Shown one piece after another: positions 51,693 through 59,655 of a DNA stretch of 64,000 nucleotides (position 1 is the first letter of the stretch; each line of letters begins with the position of its first letter). The notes under the pieces were generated by a model that was given only the letters and a program-made list of their open reading frames with translations, searched no databases and had not been told where the DNA came from. The translations under genes and the position numbers were made by a program. This DNA comes from Solirubrum sp044628455 (lineage in GTDB: Bacteria > Bacteroidota > Bacteroidia > Cytophagales > Hymenobacteraceae): positions 620,001 through 684,000 of the forward strand of contig NZ_JBIYZW010000003.1 in NCBI RefSeq assembly GCF_044628455.1, written 5' to 3'.

Positions 51693-52202
51693 CTACTGCG
51701 CGGGCGGCGGGGCGGCGGGCTCCACGATCTTCCAGTAGGAATCCTTGCGGGTGACTTTGCCCTCGCGGAACTCCCATAGGTCGCAGCCCCGCACCGTGAT
51801 GTTGACTCCCGCAACGGTGGTGCCGGTGAGGGTCCACTCCGACAGGCCCCTGGCACCATCGGCGGATACCCAGTGGCGGTCGGCCCCGTAGTGCACATCG
51901 GGAATGCCCCGGAAGCGGCTGGCCAGGGCCGCGCGCACCTGGGCTTTGCCCACGAAGCGCTGCCCCCACGGCTCGGGCCCCCGCGGAAAATCGAACGAGC
52001 AGTCATCCGAGAAGAAGGCCATGATGGCATCCAGGTCGTGGCGGTTGAAGGCGGCCAGAATCTGCTGCAGGGTGTCGGGGGTGACGGTCATGGCGGAAGA
52101 ATTGGCGGGAGTGGCAGGGCCCTGGTCGGTGGCGCGGCGGCCGCAGCGGCTTAGCCCCAACAGTCCCACGAGCAGCGCAACGAATACGGGTGGGGTGGTC
52201 AT
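51693..52202 (-). CDS. SnoaL/NTF2-like domain lipoprotein
   Basis: 169 residues from the ATG at 52202. A hydrophobic N-terminus with LSRC at residues 17-20 suggests a lipoprotein signal, though R before C is atypical. The SnoaL-like (NTF2-fold) domain is about 38-160: TLQQILAAFNRHDLDAIMAFFSDDCSFDFP, and the closing WEFREGKVTRKDSYWKIVE. NTF2-fold proteins include isomerases and stress proteins; catalytic residues cannot be assigned. An internal ATG at residue 38 would give a classic cytoplasmic SnoaL protein, so the exported form may be a derived fusion. Confidence 0.8.
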   Translation of the reverse strand: MTTPPVFVALLVGLLGLSRCGRRATDQGPATPANSSAMTVTPDTLQQILAAFNRHDLDAIMAFFSDDCSFDFPRGPEPWGQRFVGKAQVRAALASRFRGIPDVHYGADRHWVSADGARGLSEWTLTGTTVAGVNITVRGCDLWEFREGKVTRKDSYWKIVEPAAPPPAQ

Positions 52203-52266
52203 GGGCGTAGCCGCTTCCGCGGTGAATTGCCGGCCCCTGACCGGGGCGGCTAAACGACGGGCCTCG

Positions 52267-52599
52267 TTACCGGGTCAGCAGTTGAAACCACCGCGTCAGT
52301 TGTTGCTCGTCCACGTCGGCCAGCTGGCGAAGCTTGAGGTGGCGCATGGCCGGGCCCGTGCCTTCCAGCAGCGGGGCGGCGTCGGGCAGGCGGGTGGCGT
52401 CGAAAAAGCCCAGGGTGATGTAGGATTTGGCGGTTTTGAGGTAGGCAAAATCCGAACCGGCCGCAAACACTGGCCGGCCCCATTTAAACTGCTCCTGCGT
52501 GGCGGGCACCGCCTGCCAGATCAGCTGCCGGAGCCGCTGCAGGATGGCGCGCTGCTCAGCCGCCGCATGGTCGATGTAGTCGGTAACCTGAGGGTTCAT
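52267..52599 (-). CDS. DUF1801 domain protein
   Basis: 110 residues from the ATG at 52599 (MNPQVTDYIDHAAAEQ). One YdhG/DUF1801 domain: helical start, QEQFKWGRPVFAAG near 37-50 and YLKTAKSYITLGFFDATRL near 54-72, as expected for the family. Iron-chaperone-like frataxin similarity has been proposed for DUF1801; function is unknown. It is in a cluster of small accessory genes on the minus strand. Confidence 0.88.
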   Translation of the reverse strand: MNPQVTDYIDHAAAEQRAILQRLRQLIWQAVPATQEQFKWGRPVFAAGSDFAYLKTAKSYITLGFFDATRLPDAAPLLEGTGPAMRHLKLRQLADVDEQQLTRWFQLLTR

Positions 52600-52708
52600 A
52601 GGCAGGGTGTAAGGGTGGCCGGGACCGGGCCTGGGAAGGTAAGTAAAGCTGTGGTCTGCCATGAGATAAGCCAGCTGCCGCCGGGTTTTTCGCTCGCGCC
52701 GCCCGCAA

Positions 52709-52743
52709 AAAAAGCCCCCGAGCGCGGTGCTCGGGGGCTTTTT
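52709..52743. terminator. Bidirectional terminator
   Basis: A 15-bp perfect inverted repeat (A-run, then GCCCCCGAGC) with loop GCGGT, ending in a T-run. It lies between two minus-strand genes and terminates the coiled-coil-like gene at 52767. Confidence 0.93.
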
Positions 52744-52766
52744 GGCGGAATGCGTTCGGGGCCGGG

Positions 52767-53186
52767 TTAAGCGGGCAGCGCGTCGTGGCGCTGCTGCACG
52801 GCGGTAATGGCCTGGGTCAGCAGCGCTACCTGGGCGTCGACCTGGTCGGCGTCCACGTCGGCCAGAAAGTCAATGACGCCGCCGGCGTTCGTAGCGCGCC
52901 GGGTTAGCCGCTTCTGCTGGAACTCGGCTACTTCCAGTTCGTCTTCGGCGCGCAGGCGGTCATTGGCCGACAGGTCGGGCTTGGCCAGCTGCCCGGTCAG
53001 GTAGGCTACCCGTTCGGTAGCCCTGGCCAGAAGCTGGGCAGTGGTCGTTTCCGCCCGGTCGCCGCGCCAGTCCCGGTACTCCTGATTCTGGTCGCGGTTC
53101 TGGTAGCCGCGCAGCTCGGCTTCCAGCTTTTCTTTGGCCTCCAGGCACTGGGCCCGGGTCTGTAGTTTGTTCACGTCGAATGCCAT
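52767..53186 (-). CDS. Coiled-coil protein of unknown function
   Basis: 139 residues from the ATG at 53186 (MAFDVNKLQTRAQCLEAKEKLE). Highly helical and charged, with heptad-like spacing of L and A over most of the length; one cysteine near the N-terminus, no signal peptide and no membrane segment. I recognise no family. The gene has an AT-rich upstream region (53187-53290) and its own terminator. Confidence 0.7.
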   Translation of the reverse strand: MAFDVNKLQTRAQCLEAKEKLEAELRGYQNRDQNQEYRDWRGDRAETTTAQLLARATERVAYLTGQLAKPDLSANDRLRAEDELEVAEFQQKRLTRRATNAGGVIDFLADVDADQVDAQVALLTQAITAVQQRHDALPA

Positions 53187-53311
53187 GACGCCAATGGGGT
53201 TAAGAGTGAAAAATGCGTGGTTTAAACATGATAAATGCTGACGATATTTCAAAACGTGACGGTTTTTTTTGAAATATTAACTAAAAAAGGCCCGAATTCA
53301 GGGCCTCTTGC

Positions 53312-53905
53312 TCAGTCGGCCGGCAGCAGGGCCCGCAGCGCGGCGGCCTCGGTTTCGAGGGCTTCGGCGCGCAGGCGCAGCAGGTGGTACTGGGCGCTCA
53401 GGACAGGAGGCAGGGCGGCGGAGCGCCGCTCCAGCCAGCGGTGCCGGAACCAGTTGTGCCAGGCCGGCCAGTCGAGGGCACTATCCGGCTCGGCGGCGGG
53501 GCCGGGGTCGGGCGGCAGGGCGGCCCGAATGGCGGGCAGCGCCGCCACCCAGCGGGCCGCCGCGGTGGCCTGGGCTTCCAAGGGCTCCAGCTGCCGCCGC
53601 AGCCGCCGGGCGTGGTACTGGCAGTAGCGCAGGCGGGCGTCGAGCGGGTCGGCCTCGGGCGGAGCCAGGGCCAGCGGGGGCGGCAGGCCGGGGGTGTCCC
53701 CTTCGGAGCCGGGCAGCGGCAGCTGGCGCAGCAGCGGGGCCAGGGCCTGGGCCGCGGCGGGGCTCAGGCTGCGCCGGCCGGTGGAAAGATGACTGACGTG
53801 GGCTTTGGTGAGGCCAAGCCACATTGCCAGGGCATCTTGTGAAATGCCGAAGTAGGCGCTTACGGCAGCCGAAGCGGAGTCAGAATAGAGCGCAGGGCGC
53901 GGCAT
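53312..53905 (-). CDS. XRE-like HTH transcriptional regulator
   Basis: 197 residues. An N-terminal helix-turn-helix at about 14-50 (GISQDALAMWLGLTKAHVSHLSTGRRSL), then a P/A-rich linker and a helical C-terminal part of about 110 residues with no recognised effector domain. The upstream region contains repeated GTATACTATTG sites, so autoregulation is likely. It may be a stand-alone regulator of the accessory region or a remnant of a mobile element. Confidence 0.8.
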   Translation of the reverse strand: MPRPALYSDSASAAVSAYFGISQDALAMWLGLTKAHVSHLSTGRRSLSPAAAQALAPLLRQLPLPGSEGDTPGLPPPLALAPPEADPLDARLRYCQYHARRLRRQLEPLEAQATAAARWVAALPAIRAALPPDPGPAAEPDSALDWPAWHNWFRHRWLERRSAALPPVLSAQYHLLRLRAEALETEAAALRALLPAD

Positions 53906-53910
53906 GTGGT

Positions 53911-53999
53911 GTATACTATTGTTGATGATGGGTCAATATAGTATATAGGAGCTGTATACTATTGCTCTTGGTGGAGACAAAGAGTATACAAGGGGGCTA
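53911..53999. promoter_or_regulatory. Operator cluster upstream of the HTH regulator gene
   Basis: GTATACTATTG occurs at 53911-53921 and again at 53954-53964, 43 bp apart. Between them lies CAATATAGTATATA (53934-53947), the inverse of a related site, and AGTATACA follows at 53992. The spacing (about four helical turns) and the AT-rich composition suit cooperative binding and probable autoregulation. Confidence 0.65.
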
Positions 54000-54009
54000 A
54001 CGTTGCCGG

Positions 54010-54321
54010 CTACCTTAGCACGCTGGGATTTGCTTGAACGACCTCTTCAAATTTCAGCTTCCACTCGGCCAGAGGAAGGTATGTTTCTTCCTGCTCGTCA
54101 TCAAAGTAAATCCAGCCACCGATTCGGTCGGACAGCAGCTTGAGGGCTGTTAGGTCATCCGGTCCGATATATGTTCGTCCCCACTCCCTGGGGCCGCTTA
54201 CTAAGGCATGCCACAGCACATATTCCAGGTTCTGCATCCACCCTGCTGTCCAACCCAATTCAGAAATATTGCCCATTGTATAGGCTAGCAAAAACGTGTC
54301 TTCTTTCAAGTCGCACATCAT
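54010..54321 (-). CDS. 103-residue protein of unknown function (paralogue A)
   Basis: 103 residues. Conserved segments LLAYTMGNISELGWTAGWMQNLEYVLWHA (first half) and, at the C-terminus, PLAEWKLKFEEVV. The copy at 55275-55586 is about two-thirds identical by eye. No signal peptide or catalytic motif. Less GC-rich than its paralogue. I recognise no named family. It lies upstream of nothing on its strand but close to the operator cluster at 53911-53999. The two copies flank a cupin and an NTF2-like gene. Confidence 0.8.
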   Translation of the reverse strand: MMCDLKEDTFLLAYTMGNISELGWTAGWMQNLEYVLWHALVSGPREWGRTYIGPDDLTALKLLSDRIGGWIYFDDEQEETYLPLAEWKLKFEEVVQANPSVLR

Positions 54322-54443
54322 AGCGGTAATGGAGAGGGGAAAACGGCGCTGCCATTGTTACCCCGGCGGCAAGGCGGGGCCGGGGCGTTCGGGCATCATG
54401 CGAGCGGAGCCCGGCATAGCCGGCCACGCGTTACGCGGCGCTA

Positions 54444-54851
54444 CTAGACCTGGCTGGCAAACCAACTGACGATGGCGGGCATGTTGCGCTCGAAGCCGCC
54501 CGGAATGAAAAAATTAAGCACCCCGGTTTGCTGGTCGGTTTGGTTGCGGAAGTCGTGCAGGGTATTGGCCGGCACCCGGATGAAGGTCCCGCGCTCGGCC
54601 TGTATCCAGGTGTCGCCTACCAAGATAGACGTGGTGCCTGCCAGCACATAAAACACCTCGTCGTGGGCTTCGTGCAGATGGGCGCCGGGGCCTTCGGCGT
54701 GGGGTTCCAGCCACCATTCCGAAATGCTGTACTGCCCGTTGGTTTCGTTTTCGTCGGCTTTGAATACAGCCGTCATCCCCCCGCAGGGGTACTGCCGGCC
54801 CTGCCCCGGCGCCAGAATCAGAACTGCGGTGTGGTCGTTTGGGTGTTGCAT
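54444..54851 (-). CDS. Cupin domain protein
   Basis: 135 residues. A cupin fold at about 30-120: GPGAHLHEAHDEVFYVLAG provides two histidines and a glutamate, and VPANTLHDFRN a third histidine, giving a usual metal site. The LEPHAEGPGAHLHEAHDE segment matches the sugar or quercetin dioxygenase-like group only loosely. Substrate unknown. Separated by 3 bp from the NTF2-like gene upstream, so the two are cotranscribed. Confidence 0.88.
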   Translation of the reverse strand: MQHPNDHTAVLILAPGQGRQYPCGGMTAVFKADENETNGQYSISEWWLEPHAEGPGAHLHEAHDEVFYVLAGTTSILVGDTWIQAERGTFIRVPANTLHDFRNQTDQQTGVLNFFIPGGFERNMPAIVSWFASQV

Positions 54852-54854
54852 GTG

Positions 54855-55202
54855 CTAGGGCTTGATGACGAAGGCCCGCAGCTCGGCCATCTTGCCGTCG
54901 CGAAACCGCCACACGTCGCAGTAGGCATGCTCCACCGCCTGCCCGCTTTCGTCGGGCAGCACGATGGTGCCCAGGGCCGTCACGAAATCATCTTCGGCAA
55001 TGAGCTGCTCGACGCGAAAGCGGGGCGGCTGCTGGTAGGCGGTGGCCATCCACTGCCGCACCGCCGGCTTGCCCCGCAGCGTCTGTTCGCCCACGAAGGT
55101 CCACTCGGTGTCGTCGGTGCAGTGGGCGAGGAAGCCTTCGTAGTCGCCGGCCGTGATGGCCGCGTTGGCCTGTTGCAGAATGGTTTTGTTGGCGTTAGGC
55201 AT
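54855..55202 (-). CDS. NTF2-like (SnoaL) domain protein
   Basis: 115 residues. One nuclear transport factor 2-like domain: NAAITAGDYEGFLAHCTDDTEWTFVGEQTLRGKPAVRQWM (first half) and CDVWRFRDGKMAELRAFV at the end. Small soluble alpha+beta protein, without a signal peptide. Members include isomerases and polyketide-tailoring enzymes, but stand-alone ones are usually of unknown function. It sits directly before the cupin gene. Confidence 0.88.
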   Translation of the reverse strand: MPNANKTILQQANAAITAGDYEGFLAHCTDDTEWTFVGEQTLRGKPAVRQWMATAYQQPPRFRVEQLIAEDDFVTALGTIVLPDESGQAVEHAYCDVWRFRDGKMAELRAFVIKP

Positions 55203-55274
55203 AGAATAGGAGGGTTAGAGTGGGGTGGTTACGGGGATGACCGGGCGCGGGCGCTGCCCCCGCGCCGCATCAGG

Positions 55275-55586
55275 CTACCGAAGCAGGCGGCTGTCTTGCT
55301 CTACTGCCTGGGCAAACTTGCGTTGCCACTCGGCCAGGGGAATGGCCGTTTCCCCCTGTTCTTCCTCGTAGTATATCCAGCAGCCGCAGCGTTCCGAGAG
55401 GAGCTTGAGCGCTCGGATGTCGTTGGAGCCGATGGTAACCCGGCCGAACTCCCGGCGACCGGTAGTGACGGCGTGCCACAGCACGTACTCCAGGTTCTGC
55501 ATCCAGCCCGCGCTCCAGCCCAGCTCGGAGAGGTTGCTCATGGTGTAAGCCAGCAGAAAAGCGTCGCCTTCGAGGTCGTTTAGCAT
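55275..55586 (-). CDS. 103-residue protein of unknown function (paralogue B)
   Basis: 103 residues from the ATG at 55586; an in-frame extension upstream (PQPPPAT) is excluded because the paralogue at 54010-54321 lacks it. Shares LLAYTMSNLSELGWSAGWMQNLEYVLWHA-type and PLAEWQRKFAQ segments with that copy. No known family. The gene pair implies a local duplication with the cupin and NTF2-like genes captured in between. Confidence 0.82.
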   Translation of the reverse strand: MLNDLEGDAFLLAYTMSNLSELGWSAGWMQNLEYVLWHAVTTGRREFGRVTIGSNDIRALKLLSERCGCWIYYEEEQGETAIPLAEWQRKFAQAVEQDSRLLR

Positions 55587-55646
55587 GGTAGCGGGTGGGG
55601 GTTGGGGCACAAGTTGCGGGGGACTACGCGCGGAGTAGAGCGGCCG

Positions 55647-56129
55647 TTAGGGCTTGTCGCGGCCGATGAAGCGGCCGTTGCCCAGTAAAAAGTCGATAGC
55701 CCGGCCGACGTTGCGGTGGATGCTTTCCTCGGTTTTCAGCGAAGCGATGTAGCGCACGATTTCCTTGCGCCGGGAGGCCGGCAGGCCGTCGAATACCTCC
55801 TGGGCGGCGGGGCAGTCGGCCAGGGCCTGTACCAGCCGGGGGTGGGGCGTAAGCGTGCGGTCGGCCGGGTCGAAGGCCAGGGTCAGGGTAATGGTTTCGC
55901 CGATTCTCTTGGGAGAGTTTTTCAGCATCAGGGTATTGATATACAGTCGCCAGTGGCCCTGGTAGCGGACCAGCGTCTGCGAATACGGCTGGCCGTTAAC
56001 GGTACCCCGAATGGGAATCGGCCCCTTGCTGGTGCCGGCCTGCGCGAAGATGTCGGTCAGAATAGCGTCGGGCACGAACACGAACGGATTGATGCCGATG
56101 ATGTCAATAGCTGCTTCAAACCGGTGCAT
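55647..56129 (-). CDS. YdeI/OmdA-associated and DUF1905 domain protein
   Basis: 160 residues. The N-terminal half is a DUF1905 beta-barrel (FVFVPDAILTDIFAQ, IPIRGTVNGQPYSQTLVRYQGHWRLYI first half), and the C-terminal half is the YdeI/OmdA helix with LPASRRKEIVRYIASLKTEE, a combination typical of the family sometimes named bacteriocin-protection protein. Soluble, no signal peptide. Function in this organism unknown. Confidence 0.9.
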   Translation of the reverse strand: MHRFEAAIDIIGINPFVFVPDAILTDIFAQAGTSKGPIPIRGTVNGQPYSQTLVRYQGHWRLYINTLMLKNSPKRIGETITLTLAFDPADRTLTPHPRLVQALADCPAAQEVFDGLPASRRKEIVRYIASLKTEESIHRNVGRAIDFLLGNGRFIGRDKP

Positions 56130-56274
56130 AAGGGTTGTTTTTCTGGGTCGGCGGCTTGTTGGCTAACAATGAAGGCACCACCGGGCACGAAATGGAGCGG
56201 AGGAAATCGGCCGCTTACCGCCCCCGAAACCCGAGGAAGGAAATACCGGGTTGGGGGTCCGCCGCTGCGGAGGC

Positions 56275-56727
56275 TCACGCTGGCTGGTCGAGCAGGCGGC
56301 GGTGGTAGTTGAGCTGGCCAAGGTGGTAAGTGAGGTGCGTGGCCAGGTGGGTCAGCAGAAACTCGGTCGAGGTCTTGTGCTCCAGCACCAGCAGGGGGTA
56401 CTCCTGCGACAGCGCGGCAGCGGGCAGCTCCGCCAGCGTGGTGGCAACGACTGCGCTGGTTTCGTCGATGCGGCGCAGCAACTCGGCGCGGGGCACGTGG
56501 CGCTGGGAAAACTCCTGCTCCCGGTTGCGCACGTAGCCCGTGTGGCCAAGCTGCTGGCCAATGTAAGTGTTCAGGTTGCCCAGCAGGTGCAGGCACAGGT
56601 TGCCGCCCGGGTTTGCAATGGCGCCGGCGGTTAGCCACAGGTTTTCCTCGCGGCGGTACAATTCGATTTCCCGGCGCAGGCGGGCCAAATCCCGGCGAAA
56701 CAGGGCCGATAGGGTTTCAGTGCTCAT
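56275..56727 (-). CDS. DinB family protein
   Basis: 150 residues, a four-helix bundle of the DinB/DUF1572 type. Candidate metal-binding histidines are in LCLHLLGNLNTYIG (near 47) and in LLTHLATHLTYHLGQLNYHR (near 122-141). Bacterial DinB proteins include thiol-S-transferases acting on bacillithiol-type cofactors, and many are damage-inducible. It overlaps the PhzF gene upstream by 11 bp, so the two are probably expressed together. Confidence 0.9.
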   Translation of the reverse strand: MSTETLSALFRRDLARLRREIELYRREENLWLTAGAIANPGGNLCLHLLGNLNTYIGQQLGHTGYVRNREQEFSQRHVPRAELLRRIDETSAVVATTLAELPAAALSQEYPLLVLEHKTSTEFLLTHLATHLTYHLGQLNYHRRLLDQPA

Positions 56728-57532
56728 GCGGGTCCAGGTAGAATGTGCCGGCCAGAACGGTTACAGCCTCGCCGTAAATGCCCACGCCGTCGGGCAGCAG
56801 CTCGGTGCGCATGTGGCCCGTGCGCGCCGAAGACTGAAACGCCCGCAGCTGGTGCCGCTGCAGCTTGTCGGCCCAGTACTTGGTCAGGAAGGTTTGCACG
56901 CCGCCCGTTACGGGGTCTTCGTTGGTGCCGGCCCAGGGCCAGAAGTAGCGGTAGTGAAAATCGTACGGGGGCGCGTCGGCGCAGGCCGTTACCAGCACGC
57001 CGTTGATGCCGTGGTAGGCCCGCAGCAAAGCCGCGAAGTCGGGCTGTAAGCCGGCCAGCTCCGCCGCGCTGTCGATTTCGAGGAGGATGATGTTGTTGCG
57101 CGGGCTGTAGCGCGCGTGGAGGCAATGGGCCAGCCCAAGGGCCCGCAGCACGGCGGCTGGCACAGCCATTGGCTCAGTTTCGTACACCGGAAAGCGCATG
57201 CGGATGCTGCCATGCACCTGCTCGCAGAGCAGCTCCACTCCGGCGGAGTTGACGAACACCACCCGAGGCAGGCCGGTAGCGTCGAAGAGGACTTTGGCGG
57301 CTGCCAGGGTGGCGTGCCCGCACAGCGGAATTTCCTGCTTGGGCGTGAAGAAGCGGATGCGGTAGCTTTCCCGCGTCGCATCGGGCCGCAGGAACGCCGT
57401 TTCGGAAAACCCGATTTCGGCCGCTACGTGCTGCATCGTGGCCGCGCTCAGCTCGTGCTCGGGCAAGCACACCGCCGCTGGATTGCCCGCAAACCGCGTG
57501 GTGGTAAAGGAGTCAACGAAAAAGGTTTTCAT
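56717..57532 (-). CDS. PhzF family isomerase/epimerase
   Basis: 271 residues from the ATG at 57532 (MKTFFVDSFTTTRFAGNPAAVCL). The conserved glutamate is in IGFSETAFLRP near 45, and the RFFTPKQEIPLCGHATLAAAKVLF block with its histidine is near 60-80; the C-terminal half begins WAGTNEDPVTGG. PhzF in phenazine synthesis is an isomerase of dihydrohydroxyanthranilate; most homologues, like this one without phenazine genes, have unknown substrates. Overlaps dinB by 11 bp. Confidence 0.92.
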   Translation of the reverse strand: MKTFFVDSFTTTRFAGNPAAVCLPEHELSAATMQHVAAEIGFSETAFLRPDATRESYRIRFFTPKQEIPLCGHATLAAAKVLFDATGLPRVVFVNSAGVELLCEQVHGSIRMRFPVYETEPMAVPAAVLRALGLAHCLHARYSPRNNIILLEIDSAAELAGLQPDFAALLRAYHGINGVLVTACADAPPYDFHYRYFWPWAGTNEDPVTGGVQTFLTKYWADKLQRHQLRAFQSSARTGHMRTELLPDGVGIYGEAVTVLAGTFYLDPHEH

Positions 57533-57656
57533 GGCCCGAAGATGGCAAGCGGCCGGCGCTAAAAAAGCAACCGGCACGGGGAGTTGTCGGGCCCGGGCAC
57601 TTCGCCGGCCGGTTTCAACCGTGCGTCCCTGGCTAAGCATAAATGTCCAACCCCGC

Positions 57657-58220
57657 TCACACCCGCAGCATGCCCCGGAACCCCCGGGCCGCGTAGTACG
57701 ACGCGGCGCCGTTGTGGTACACGAACGTCTGCCCGTAGCGGTAGTCGCCAAAGAGCGCGCCGCCGAGCTGGCGGATGGGGGCCGGCGTCAGCAGCCAGCT
57801 GGAGGTTTTGGCGTCGAAGCGGCCCAGGCGCTGCAGCTCACGGTACTGCGCCTCGGTGAGCAGCTCAATGCCCATAGCGGCGGCCGCGTCCACGGCGTTG
57901 CCCACGGGCGGGTGGTCCTTGCGCGATTCCAGGGCCGGCAGGTCGTAGCACAGGCTGCGGCGGCCAGCGGGGCTTTCGGCCGCGCAGTCGCAGAACAGGT
58001 ACTCGCCGGTCTGCGCGTCGTGGCCCACCACGTCGGGCTCGCCGCCGCTGGCTTCCATCTGCTGCAGCGACCAAAGTCGGGCCTCGTGGGCCATCAGCCG
58101 GGCCCGCACCTCGGCCCACTGCAGGTTGGGGTGGCGGTTCGCGTGTTGGGCGAAGCGGGCCTGCAAAAGGCGCAGCAGCTCGTCGCGCTGCTCGGGGGCC
58201 AGGGTTTTTTCCGGAGTCAT
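57657..58220 (-). CDS. DUF4256 domain protein
   Basis: 187 residues from the ATG at 58220. The pattern WSLQQMEASGGEPDVVGHD, FCDCAAESPAGRRSLCYDLPALESRK-type (first half) and GALFGDYRYGQTFVYHNGA is the DUF4256 family. No signal peptide. Function unknown. Probably soluble. Four bases of the ATG region neighbour a GTT-rich stretch without a promoter of the -7 type. Confidence 0.9.
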   Translation of the reverse strand: MTPEKTLAPEQRDELLRLLQARFAQHANRHPNLQWAEVRARLMAHEARLWSLQQMEASGGEPDVVGHDAQTGEYLFCDCAAESPAGRRSLCYDLPALESRKDHPPVGNAVDAAAAMGIELLTEAQYRELQRLGRFDAKTSSWLLTPAPIRQLGGALFGDYRYGQTFVYHNGAASYYAARGFRGMLRV

Positions 58221-58267
58221 AGGGGAAGAGGCGTTTCTGCCGGTGGTGCGGGCGGAGCCGGGCCCGT

Positions 58268-58894
58268 TCAGGCGGCGGGTTTGCGGCATTGAATCAGGAA
58301 GAAAGGAAAGTTCTCCTCAACCTCCACTACCTCCACCAGGCCAAACCGCCCAAACTCCCGCGTCACGGATTCGCGGTCGTAGAAAAACAGCCTGACGCCG
58401 CGCATGATTTCGTAGCGGTCCGGGCTGAGGCGCCGGCCGCGGCCGTAGGTGGGCGCCTGCGTGGTTATGGCGGTGAACAGCATGCAGCCGCCGGGCGCCA
58501 GCTGGCGGTAGCAGTCGGCAATGAGCTTGCGGCGCGCCGGGCGGCTGAGCAAATGAACCAGGTCGTAGCAGAAAATGCCGTCGTAGCGCTGCGCGTCGAA
58601 GGGCATGGCGGCGACCGAGCCGTGGTAGATGACGAGGTCGGGGCCGTAGTGCTGGCGGGCCAGGTCGATGGCCGTCTGGGCTATTTCGATGCCGGTTACG
58701 CGCATGCCGGCCGCGCGGAATGCCTGCGCGTTGCGGCCGTAGCCAATGCCGGGTACCAGCACCTGCCGCACGCCCAGCCGCACAAATACGTCGCGGGCCA
58801 GAAGCGCCGAGCGGGCCGGCTCAAATCCCCACATGGTCTGCTTGTCCTGAAAGCTGGCTTCCCAGAACTCGGGTTGGGGCGGGCGGCGGCTCAT
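58268..58894 (-). CDS. Class I SAM-dependent methyltransferase
   Basis: 208 residues from the ATG at 58894. The SAM site is VLVPGIGYGRNAQAFRAAG near 45-63, followed by VTGIEIAQTAIDLAR and YDGIFCYDLVHLL near 104-116; the LLSRPARRKLIADCYRQLAPGG segment is the usual post-motif helix. It resembles the tellurite-resistance (TehB-like) and thiopurine groups. The acceptor is unknown. Adjacent to DUF4256 on the same strand. Confidence 0.88.
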   Translation of the reverse strand: MSRRPPQPEFWEASFQDKQTMWGFEPARSALLARDVFVRLGVRQVLVPGIGYGRNAQAFRAAGMRVTGIEIAQTAIDLARQHYGPDLVIYHGSVAAMPFDAQRYDGIFCYDLVHLLSRPARRKLIADCYRQLAPGGCMLFTAITTQAPTYGRGRRLSPDRYEIMRGVRLFFYDRESVTREFGRFGLVEVVEVEENFPFFLIQCRKPAA

Positions 58895-58955
58895 GAGTAG
58901 CGCGGGTTGGGTGGCGGCGGGCAGCCTGCGAGAGGCAGTCCGCCTAAAATCAGCG

Positions 58956-59582
58956 TCAGCTGCCGGGCTTTCGGCTCTTAAGCCGGGTGATATAGATGCC
59001 CGCAAGTATGGTTACGCCAATGAGCAGCCCCAGCAACAGCTTCAGCTGCCGTTGCTGCTTGGCGATGGTCGCGGAAAACGCCTGGTGTTGGCTGACAAGC
59101 TCCAGGTAGGCGGGTTTATTTACTACCAGCGCGTTGCGCGGGTCGGTCGAAATGTCGCCGTAGTCCCTCGACAGCTCCTGCAGGATTTTCAGGTCCGCGG
59201 CCAGGAACCGGCCGGCTTCCGCGGTTTTTGTGCACGAGGAAGTGCTGTAATAGCCGCCGCCTAAATCGTGCGCGAAAACGAAATACTCTTTGCCTTCCTC
59301 AAAGAAAAAATCACACGATGTATTGGTGTTGACGATGGAAATAACGCCTCCACCGGATTTTGCCTTTTTATATCCTTGCGTTACCTCAAAATTTATTAAT
59401 TCCGCACCAAAGCCCTGGCTGTTGTAGAATTTGTTCCTGGCAATTTCTGTTACCCGCCCCTTGAAAATCAGGCTGGAATGACTGAAAGCCCGGTCGATCG
59501 GCGGCGGGGAAAGGCACATGCAGGCCAGGGCGGTCTGGCAGTGAAAAAGCAGCGCCGTTACGAGTAAACCGGCTTTCGTCAT
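58956..59582 (-). CDS. Exported NTR/TIMP-like protein with C-terminal membrane anchor
   Basis: 208 residues from the ATG at 59582. The signal peptide ends at ALA (residue 20), and the mature protein begins CMC, as in TIMP-like netrin domains, where the new N-terminal cysteine is needed for the fold. SSLIFKGRVTEIARN near 35-49 and a later cysteine pair support that domain (about 21-125). A hydrophobic helix near 182-199 (LLLGLLIGVTILAGIY) followed by basic residues is a membrane anchor. Less GC-rich than its surroundings. Function unknown in bacteria. Confidence 0.75.
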   Translation of the reverse strand: MTKAGLLVTALLFHCQTALACMCLSPPPIDRAFSHSSLIFKGRVTEIARNKFYNSQGFGAELINFEVTQGYKKAKSGGGVISIVNTNTSCDFFFEEGKEYFVFAHDLGGGYYSTSSCTKTAEAGRFLAADLKILQELSRDYGDISTDPRNALVVNKPAYLELVSQHQAFSATIAKQQRQLKLLLGLLIGVTILAGIYITRLKSRKPGS

Positions 59583-59655
59583 CGGACTCAGCAATTGCTT
59601 AGGGGTTGGGTAAGGTGGCAAACTTCCGGCATTAGGCGCCGCTGCTGCCGCCGAT

